The notes below the pieces were generated by a model. The model worked only from the letters and a program-made list of their open reading frames with translations, had not been told where the DNA came from and did not search any database. Position numbers and translations under genes: made by a program. From positions 8,229,847 through 8,293,846 of the forward strand of contig CM054140.1 in NCBI GenBank assembly GCA_028751875.1: 64,000 nucleotides of DNA. Reading direction: 5' to 3'. Positions 19,801 through 30,300 of this stretch are shown one piece after another. This DNA is from Rapana venosa (Eukaryota; Mollusca; Gastropoda; Neogastropoda; Muricidae). Numbering within the stretch: the stretch's first letter is position 1; each line of letters begins with the position of its first letter.

Positions 19801-22800
19801 GTCAGAACGTGGGTAATTTGTTGTTGCACTGTTATTTTGTTTTTGTTATATGACTCAGACTATAAATATTCTAAGTATTTGGTCATTTCTTGAGAACTGA
19901 ACTGTCGTAAGGTAGTGGTTATGTATGTGATCTGCATTTTGAGATGATGGGTGGTCAAAGCTCTGGCACGGTTTGTATTTTTGTGTTTGTTCAATTAAAA
20001 ATTTTTTTTAAACAAAAGTCAAGATCATAAAGTTTTGCCATTAATTATCCAAGTGCCACCAAGATTCGAACTGTGACTGGCAGGTTCCAGACCTTAAGCA
20101 CTGAAAGCCTGTCCCCTTACCCTACTTATGTCACAGTGGCAGTGTCTGTGAGGTGACCAAGGGAGACTACTTGCTGCTGACAGCCTGTTCCCATACCTTC
20201 CTTATTTCACTAATTATCCCAAGTGCCACCTAGATTTCCAGACTGTGACGCAGCTTCAAAACTTTTAGCTCATCCCCTCACTTATTTCACAGTGGCACTG
20301 TGTGTGAGGTGACTACTTCTTCTTCGTCGAACGCTCAGACAACAGCTACTGTTGTCTATCACATGAACAAAAATGCATTGCACTGCCATTAAGCCCCTGA
20401 CAAATCAGGCCCAGCACATCAGACTTCAGCATGGGAGAGAACTGTTATTTCATAAGTCTTTTGGGAGAAAAGGCAGGAGAATGGACCAAAAAGGCTGAAA
20501 ATAAGACAAGAAGGAGATGACAAGAAAAGGGAACAAGGCAGAAAGAAAGAGAGGAATAGAAAAGAAGGAATTTGTAGCACAGAATTTCCAGAAGGTGGAG
20601 ATGCCAGTTATACGTATACCGGCAGGTGCCCATCATCCCCACTGTGTGGTTGTGAGGTGACCAAGTGCTCAAGTCTTGCTGCTGGTGGTGATTGGTGTTG
20701 CAGGCGGACTGATCATGGGGGTGGGCATAGAGACGTCCTCACACAAGTTTGGCTTGTTCCAGCACTGCTGCCTGTCCTTTGAACTCGTGCTGGCTGACGG
20801 CACAGTCGCCACATGCTCCAAGGTAACCTCCTGTTTCGGCTTTTTGTTCCTCAGATAGCCTAATACTCTGAGGTTCACTGAGGATGAGATTCTGTGCATG
20901 CGACCTTTTTGCCCACCGTTAAGGTAGCCACATTCCGACTGTGGGGATGTATGCTGGGTTTGTTTGTGTTTCTGTTTCCATGCACGTTGGTGTCTAAATG
21001 CAGCACCTGCATGCATGTGTTTTAAAAAAAAAGTGCTGTTATCTGTTCCTGCTAGCGCACAATAGCCTTACTCTTGGGAAAGGTGGAACAGGTTTTAACA
21101 TGCTTTAGATGCTCTGCATGTGTTTGCACACAGTACTTACCACAGTTTACAGTCTCATCTGTAGGACTTTTCAGGGGTGTGGAGTCTGTACTGATGTTAA
21201 CTCCACAGGAAAAAGAAATCCCTTGAACAGGCATCTTGGTGGTGTCTTAACCACTAGACTGCCTTACCCCGGAAATTCTCCAGGGCTAAACGTGCACTCT
21301 ATACGCCAACAACCTGGAAAATTTCCGGGGTGTCGAACCGAAGTAAACAAGCCTGCTTCCTTGACTACAGTTAAAGGGAAACAACTCCAAAATTAATGGA
21401 GGTCACTCTCCTGTTGCTTGGCAACATCGAGCTGCAAAAACCGTGGCAAAAACGATCGTTTTTTCGCTCGTATTTTGTGTTTTTATGCATGACTGCTTGG
21501 GAAGTTCTTGTTCAAAATTGCTGACACTTCTTGTTGAAGGCATAAATAACTTTACACAGCGGTAAAAGTGGCAAATAAAACTCTAGATTTACCTAACAGT
21601 GATGAAAACGATCGCGTATGATTCAGGAGATCGTGTATTTAAAAAACAATGAATGGGATTTGGCATAGACATATGTTTGACATTATTGTGATGGAGGGTA
21701 CTCAGAATGACAGTGGTGATGAAGAAATCGTATTTATGGTCGATTTTTTACATTTTAAATATATTTTCGCAGTGAAATATCATGCTAACTAATTTGACCT
21801 TGCCTCAAAGTAATCTACGATATATATACTGTCATTGGGTAGACTATCAGGAATATTCATGTAGTAGTTTCTGAGTAAGAGGGATATGAACATAGCAGTG
21901 GTACATAAGAATTTTATTCCCCGGCATATAGGGTGCACTTGCACTGGGCAGTTAAGAGGTTAAACCCACACTTGTTAGATCTTGAGCTCAATGCTCTTGC
22001 CTCTGGACTATACCCCCCACCCCCATCCTCCATTTTTGGGTTTGAAACAGATTTTTTCCCCCCATAGTCAGTGCTTTAGTATACTAATTTTAGGGGTGGA
22101 AGGGAGAGTGATGTAAGAGTGTGTGAGCTTACTAGTTTTCTTTGGAAAAGGTGGGGGGGGGGGGGGGGGGGGGGTGCTTTTTTCTTTCTCCCCCCCCCCC
22201 AAAAAAAAAAAAAAAAGTATTCACAAATTGCAATGTGTGCTGTTTTTGCAATCCTCTTCCATAGATTTGAAAGGGCTCTTTGTGTTTCATATTTTGGAAG
22301 GAGGTAAAGAGTCTGTGGCATGATTTTGATTTGTCTCTTGTTATGTGTCAAAACAAAACAACAAATGTTCATGATAGTTTTTTATGGTTTTTGTTTTGTT
22401 TTTGGTAACCTGGGAATGATAAATGAAGTTGAATGGCTTGCGTCCTACTCTTTTGAAAGGCGGAATGGGTTTTTAATGTGTGTGCAAGATGTTCTGTGTG
22501 CATTGGCCCATGGGGGCTTGGTTTGTAGTGTCATCTGAAGGACTTGGTGAGGCTGTAAACAACATGAGTGAGATAGAATTCCTGTGTCTCGTTGGTGCAC
22601 AGTTTTAATTGTTTGTTTTGTTTTGTTTTATTCTTTTATATCGAGGATAATGGAATAAGCACTCATGTGCTTTTTTACATCCAGTCCCCTTGTGTATGCG
22701 GTTTTGTAAATTCTGTCATCTGTTCCCACCAGCACACAATGGCCTACTCTTACAAAAAACAGAACATGATTTAACGTGTGCGCAAGATGTTCTGCGTGCG

Positions 22801-24292
22801 TTTGCACACGGGGCCTCAGTTTATAGTCTCATCCGAAGGACTTAATTAATGAAAGTAGCCACCCAGATGGAGATGTTTGCTAAGTGGACAGACAACTGTG
22901 GAGTGTAGGGGAAAGGTAAGGAGGAAGACCTTGGCTTTAATCATGATACTGCTTCATCAGCTATTATATGTATATAACAGTGAAAAAATATTGAACTTTT
23001 TTTTTCGTGTCTGTATTTCAGGACGAAAACCCCGATTTGTTTTACTCTGTTCCTTGGTCCTACGGCACGCTGGGATTTTTGGTGTCTGCGGAGCTTCGCA
23101 TTATACCTGCCAAGAAGTTTGTGCGCATCGAGTACAAACCGGCACACAGCAAGCAGGAGGTGCTGCGCGTGTTTGAGGAGGAGACAAATCGGAAGACGGG
23201 CAACGAGTTTGTGGAGGGCTTGGCCTACTCTGCTGAGGAGGCTGTGATCATGACCAGCAACATGACTGATGAGGCAGAGCCAGAGAAGGTACGTGCTGGT
23301 TTGTTTTGTTTCTTGGGTTGGTTTTTTGTTTTTGGGATACATATTCATTTAAGAGGACAGAAGAGCCTGGTTGTCAGAGTGTCACAATGCGGCTTGCCTT
23401 AATGGTGGTTAAATGATCACATTAGCAGAATCTTACCATTGATGAACCTCTGAGCTTTAGCCAAGGAATGGGGAAAGAAAAACAAACCCAACAACAACAA
23501 ACACCAGCATTGGTTTCGACTCTGTTCCCCTGCACGTCTCAGATAGGGCCGTAAATCATGGTCCTGTGTGCAGACACATACATGACCTCACGCACAGAGG
23601 GTAAAAGCCCATCCATAAAACCTCACGCACAGAGGGTAAAAGCCCATCCCTAAAACTTCATGCACAGAGGGTAAAAGCCCACCCATAAAACCTCATGCAC
23701 AGAGGGTAAAAGCCCACCCATAAAACCTCATGCACAGAGGGTAAAAGCCCACCCATAAAACCTCATGCACAGAGGGTAAAAGCCCACCCATTAAACCTCA
23801 TGCACAGAGACTAAAAGCCCACCCATAAAACCTCATGCACAGAGACTAAAAGCCCACCCATAAAACCTCATGCACAGAGGGATAAAAGCCCACCCATAAA
23901 ACCTCATGCACAGAGGGTTAAAGCCCACCCATAAAACCTCATGCACAGAGGGTAAAAGCCCACCCATTAAACCTCATGCACAGAGACTAAAAGCCCACCC
24001 ATTAAACCTCATGCACAGAGACTAAAAGCCCACCCATAAAACCTCATGCACAGAGGGATAAAAGCCCACCCATAAAACCTCATGCACAGAGGGTTAAAGC
24101 CCACCCATAAAACCTCATGCACAGAGGGTAAAAGCCCACCCATAAAAACACATGCACAGAGGGTTAAAGCCTACCCACATAATCATGTACAGAGGGTAAA
24201 AGCCCACCCCTATAACCTCATGTGCAGATGAAAGCCCAGTCATCCTGTGTAAAGGTAGTCCAGTGATGGCTGTTGGTATTGGGTAACATAGA

Positions 24293-24343
<51 letters not shown>

Positions 24344-27300
24344 AGCATGCGGTTGACGGCCTGCGAGTTAGTGGAACCGAAGGAGGGAACAGCCCTGATA
24401 TGGTCACTATGGTTGGTTAGGGTTGTGAATATGGAATAAATGAAAGTGAAGTTTGAAAAAAGAAATGGTATATCTTTGTAAATATGTTTAGTAATTTTCT
24501 GCAGTCCTGTTCAGGTTAAAGTGGCACTCTGGTAGGGAAACAAATACATTTGCAAACAGGAAAACTTTTACACAAAAAACCCCCAAACAAATATATGATG
24601 CTGCTCCCTGGAGACGAAGAGCAGCCTGAAGTTCATGCAGAGAAATCTATAGAGACTGAAAGTGGTGTTCAATTCAAATCAATTCCAAATGGCAGTCAGG
24701 TAACAGAGTAGTGTTTAGGAATGTCAGTTTTTACTCTGACAGGGCCCCACTGATCCAAGTTTACATGTGCTGATGTTACTTTGCACCTATGTGTAGGCAG
24801 TTTTATTGATCCACTGCTAGTGGTGTCAAAGAAAGGAGGCCCTGTCTAGGTTGAAAAAGAGATGGAAGAAATAAGTCATTTTGCAGGTTCATTTAAGTCT
24901 TACCATTTATCCCAATCAAACATTAAAAAGGAAAATCCCTTGAAATGGTTGAAGTCCTTAGAAGGTTATATCATTTTTCTCTGTATGAAAAGGTATGGCC
25001 TTCATCTTCTTCATCGGATGCTCAGACAGCAGCTATCGTTGTCTGTCATGGCAAAGAGGCATTGCACTGCTGTTAAGCACCTGACAAGTCAGGCCCAGCA
25101 CATCTGACTTTGGCGTGAAAAGGTACATGTAATTTGTTAGATTTTTGTGATTATGCTTTGTGCATTGTTTGGGGTTTCTGTGTCAGAAGTGGAACATTGA
25201 GAACTGTCATTGCTGGCGATGCTATTTTCAGATCAATGCTATCGGAAACTTCTGGAAGCCATGGTTCTTCAGACATGTGGAGGGGTTTCTGAAGACGGGC
25301 CCTGCAGTGGAGTACATACCACTGCGCCACTACTACCACCGCCACACACGAAGCATCTTCTGGGAGCTGGAGGTGAGGCCAAAATCTGGATGAAGTGATG
25401 CCTTCGTGTTGGGTTTTCATGCCTGGGGCGTGATTGGTGTTTTCCTTCTCTCTGCCTGTCTCCAGTTCTCTCTCTCTCTCTCAGGTCAGTCAGTCTGTCT
25501 GTTTGTCAGTCTGTCTCTCTTGTTTTTGCTGAGATTCTTCATAGATTTAGAATACACAGGAAAAAAGGAAAATAAAATAATGCAAAGCGTAAATATTTTT
25601 GGTAGGGTTACACTGTAATATGATTATTTACCCTACGTGAAGGTCAATTTAACATAATCATTTACCATCATTTATGGTCTATTGGCCAAAACTCTTATCA
25701 CTTGAAATTGACCCAAGTGGCTAGTCCTGAGCTGCAGTTTAATGTATTGTAAAATGTGAAATCAGCATACCCTCAAATCTTGATCATGTTTCTTGAGAAA
25801 AACTGGCATTAAAAACATTTTTATCCAGATTTATTTGTGCTTTTTTCCTTCATTTGACAGCAGATGATGTGGTTTTTGAAGGCGTATATCCAAGCTAAAG
25901 CTGAAGCCTTTACAATGCTCCTGAATGTTTAAAAAAGAAAAGAAAAAAGCTGGTTGGTTCTCTGGAGTATATGACATCCAAAAATTGTACATGAAAAAAT
26001 GAGTGAAAATATTCTTATTTTTTATTCTTTTACTTTGAGGATAATGAAATAAGCACTCATGCACCTTTTTACATGTAGTCCCCGTGTGCATGCAGTTTTG
26101 TAAATTTTGTCATCTGTTGCCACCGGCACACAATGGCCTATTTTTCTGAAAGGCAGAACTGGTTTTAATATGCTCGTAAGATGATATGCGTTCATTCACA
26201 CAAGGGACCTTGGTTTATAGTCTCATCTGAAGGTAAAGCTTGTAAAAATCTCCATGCCCAAAGGCTGGATTGCAGCACTGGGGAAAAACGCCTTGAAAAT
26301 GAAGTAATTTACTGCATGAATGTCCTTAAACTGATGACAGCAAAGCATGTGTTATATCATTGCACGCAATGTCTTTTTCAGCGAAAAGATGGTGATGAAA
26401 ATATTTTCAACTGTGTATGTGCAGGGGACATTGTGTTAGTGTTTGTGTGTGTGTGTTAGTGTGAGTGTGTGTGTGTGTGTTAGTGTAAAAAAACGACATG
26501 AATACAAACTAGCACAGATATTCTGTTGTTCTTCAGGACATCATTCCATTCGGCAATCACCCAGTGTTCCGTGTGCTGTGTGGCTGGATGGTGCCCCCCA
26601 AAATCTCCCTGCTGAAGCTGACCCAGGGGCAGACCATCAAAGAGCTGTACGAAAAATACCAGGTGAGCTCTGCCAGACTGCCTCACTGTTGTTAGTTTAT
26701 GCATTTGTCTATTTATTAGTTAAATGATTCATCGGTATGTTTATTTTATTTTGAAGAAGAAGGAATAAGCACTTATGTGCTTTTTAAAATTTTCTGAAAT
26801 TTTAACAATATTTTTACTACATCCAAACCCCATGTGTATGTGGTTTTGTCAGTTTTGTCATACATTCCCATCGGCACACCATGGCCTATTCTTCCAAAAA
26901 GCAGAACGGGTATTAACGTGTGTGCAAGATGCTCTGCATGTGTCCACACACGGAGCCTCAAGTTATAGTCTCATCTGAAGGACTTTTGGGGGGAATGGAC
27001 TCTGAACTGCATTGCACTGAACTGCACTTGCTGCATTGCACTGAACTGCATTGCATTGGACTGCACTGAACTGAACTGCATTGCACTGCACTGGACTGGA
27101 CTGAACTGCATTGCACAGGACTGCATTGCACTGCACTGTATTGAACTGAACTGCATTGCACTGAACTGCACTTGCTGCATTGCACTGAACTGCATTGCAT
27201 TGGACTGCACTGAACTGCATTGCACTGAACTGTACTGCATTGAACTGAACTGCACTGGACTGAACTGCACTGCTTTGAAGTACACTGCACTACACTACAT

Positions 27301-30300
27301 TACACTGTCCAGTCCAGTGGATCGGGGGTCTAGAGGTAACGCACCTGTCTAGAAACGAAAAAGTCTGGGTTGGAAGTGTGCGGTGGTTCGAATCCCATTT
27401 GGGCCCAAAACTTTTCGCCCATCCATTAGACCATGAGTGGTGATCTGGGTGCTAGTCTTTCGGATGAGATGATAAACAGGTCCCATGTGCTACACACAAT
27501 TATTCAGCGCACATAAAATAACCCGCGGCAATAGAGAGTTGTCCCTGGCAAAATTGTTAGAAAAAAGCCACTCTGATAGGGAAGCAAATACAGTTGCAGA
27601 AAAAAAGTGGCGCTGCTCTTGTGGCGACGCGTTCTCCCCGGGGGAGAGCAGCCCAAATTTTGCGCAGAGAAATCTTGTGACTTAAAAGTGGTATAAATGA
27701 AATGAAATAAATGAAAATGGGCTGGACTAGCTTCCCCCTTAACTTATTGAGGAGTTGTTGGGGACACTGCTCTGAATTTTGAAGTCGTTTGTCTTGGGCT
27801 TGGGGAGAGTTGAACTGGGCAGACGATGCTATTGCCGTGTGGTTAAGACTGTTTGACTTCAGTCCTGTGGGTCCATGAAATCTTGGGTTTGAATCTCGGC
27901 AGTGTTGACTGGTGAATTAAGGATGGGTATTTTTATGACCTCCCAAGTACAACTTCAAGTACAGACCTGCCAGTGCCTTAATTAATTCCCTTTGTGTATA
28001 TGTACACAATCAGAAAGGGGGACAGGGTAGCTCAGTGGCCAGAGAACTCGCTTTCCCCTGGCTAAGGTTAAGCAGCATCAAGCGTGGTTACCACTTGGAT
28101 GGGTGCCTTGGCTTCAGTACGGTCCCCTAGTTCACCCAGCTGTAAATGGGTACCTGCCTCTTTAGGGTCAGGGAAGGTAAAGCAGCGAGGGAGAGGAGAT
28201 GTGCGCCTTCCTTAATATGCTGGCCTTCTTGAGAAGTTGAGGTCTCTGATGCCTCACTCCCCTATGATCACATAGGTTATGGGACACCTTTACCTGTTAC
28301 ACATTCAGATTTAATACACATGTTGCACTATAGCCGAGTGGTTAAGACCATTCGACTTAAATCCCAAGGCAGGAAGGAAAAATGATATGTGTTTCTTTGG
28401 CTTTTGATGTCTTGTGGTGTGGTTTAGATTTTTTTTTTTAATTGTTGAAAATACCAAGACTGTCAATTATGTCGGTCAATCAGGTGATTCAGGACATGCT
28501 GGTGCCACTGAAGGACCTTGGAGAATCTCTGGAAACCTTTGACAAGGTGCTCAAGGTAAGAAATTGAATTATCCCAAAGTCAGAATGGTAGGGGAAAAGG
28601 TCGCATATGCAAAATGTCACCTCTAGTGAACCTCGGAGTTCTAGTCGAGGACTGAAAAAAGAAAAAAGAAAAAAAGATGTTGCCCTATTCATGCCATCTT
28701 TTTAGCATGTCTTCTAAGAATGAGGGTGGCAGGATGGTTAAGGCATTTGCTTGCCAACAAGTCAAATGTGAGGTTCTGGGTTTGATTCCCGGCTTCGCCC
28801 TCTCTTCCCAGTTTGACGAAAAAAATCGAACTGAACGTCAAAAGTCCTTCAGATGAGACTATAAACCAAGGCCCCGTGTGCGAACGCATTCAGAGCATCT
28901 TGTGCACGCGTTAAATACCTATTCTGCCTTTTGGAAGAGTAGGCCATTGTGTGCTGGTAAGAACTGAAGACAGGAACGGATGACAGAAAAAACCAGCAAG
29001 CACACAGGTGTTATGTTTAGACACCATCCCTGAAGTGGGAATGTGGCTACCTAAATGGTGGTGGTTTTGGGGGGGGTGGGGTGAGGCACAAGCGCTTTGA
29101 TTTGTTTTTGCAAGATATAGCGCTATATAAATTCCATTCATTATTATTATAAATCTTACTGTTGGTGAACCTTGGAGCTCAAGCTGAGGAACAAAAAAGA
29201 AAAGGAATGGCTTCTGACTCACTTAGGACAGTTCTGTCTGAGGTTAATATCAACACAGTGATGTTTGGCTTGAAACTTACTTTGTTGGACTGCTCTGATC
29301 TGTTGAAAGAGATCTCTCAGTTTCCCTTTCACAGAGCCGAAATATTAGAAATTTTGATCTAGATATAAAAAGTGTAAGATTCAAACCTGGGTTGTGACTC
29401 CTCCCTTAAATCCTTGCATTGCCTGGTACTAAATTTTTCAGGCAGTGTGTTGTGCTGTGGGCAAGTTGAACCTGGCAGAGCCCATCCTTCTCCAGGTCGC
29501 AGGGTGCATGCTGGGTATGTTGATGTCTGTCCATCACCCACAGCTGGCCTGCAGCGCTACAAGAGGTGGATTGGGATTTTGACAGGTGCCTAAGATGTTC
29601 TGCAGAACTGGGCCACAAACATTTAAATAGCAGTGTGGATGTATCCCCTGCACCGCTGTGGGAATGCTAGGGGCTTTTCAGTATAAAAAACATCTCCACC
29701 TTCTGGAAATTCTGTGCTAGAAGTTTCCCCTTTTCCATCACTCCCTTTGTTTCTGTCTTTCTCCTCACCTCCCTTTCCTCTCCCTCTCATACCTATTTTC
29801 TACCTACTCAGCCCATTGTCCTGCCCTTTAAAAAAAAAAATTCAAATCTGAAATCTGTTTCTTATGAACTTTCTGATGAGCTTTCCTGAATTCAGAACAT
29901 GTTGGCCAAGACCAGCAGGCAGACCTCCCTCCTGCAATCACAAGCACAGGTAAAGACCAGGCACGACACATTCTACCCAGTATGGCTATGTACACTGATT
30001 CCTTGCAACTCGTTTTGGTGCCTGTGTAGCTGTACCCCCTGTGGCTGTGCCCCTTCAAGCTGTACGCTCAGCCAGGAATGGTCCACCCCGAGGGCAGTCA
30101 GGACCAGATGTACGTGGACATCGGCGCCTACGGGTCCCCAAAGCAGTCCGGCTTCTCCACCATTCCTTCCACAAAGCTTCTGGAGGCCTTCGTCCTGAAG
30201 AAAAAGGGGTAAGCCACAGCCGTCGTGTCTGTCAGGTTCCCCTGCTTTCAGCTCTCTCTCTCTCTCTCTCAGCTGCTATCCATCCCTCCCAGCCCTGTCC

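Noticed and set aside
23585..24235. CRISPR-like array of regularly spaced repeats
   Set aside because: Units are head-to-tail without unique spacers, in an animal intron; it is a minisatellite.
26963..27352. Overlapping CIALN/AVQCN-type repetitive frames on both strands
   Set aside because: They are an inevitable product of the stop-free pentamer minisatellite.
29970..30000. A YPVWLC-like peptide upstream of DHCR24 exon 8, resembling a duplicated exon start
   Set aside because: The same stretch (AAGACCAGGCACGACACATT then TCTACCCA) is part of a dispersed repeat also found at 54750-54770, and there is no splice site in phase. The resemblance is chance.
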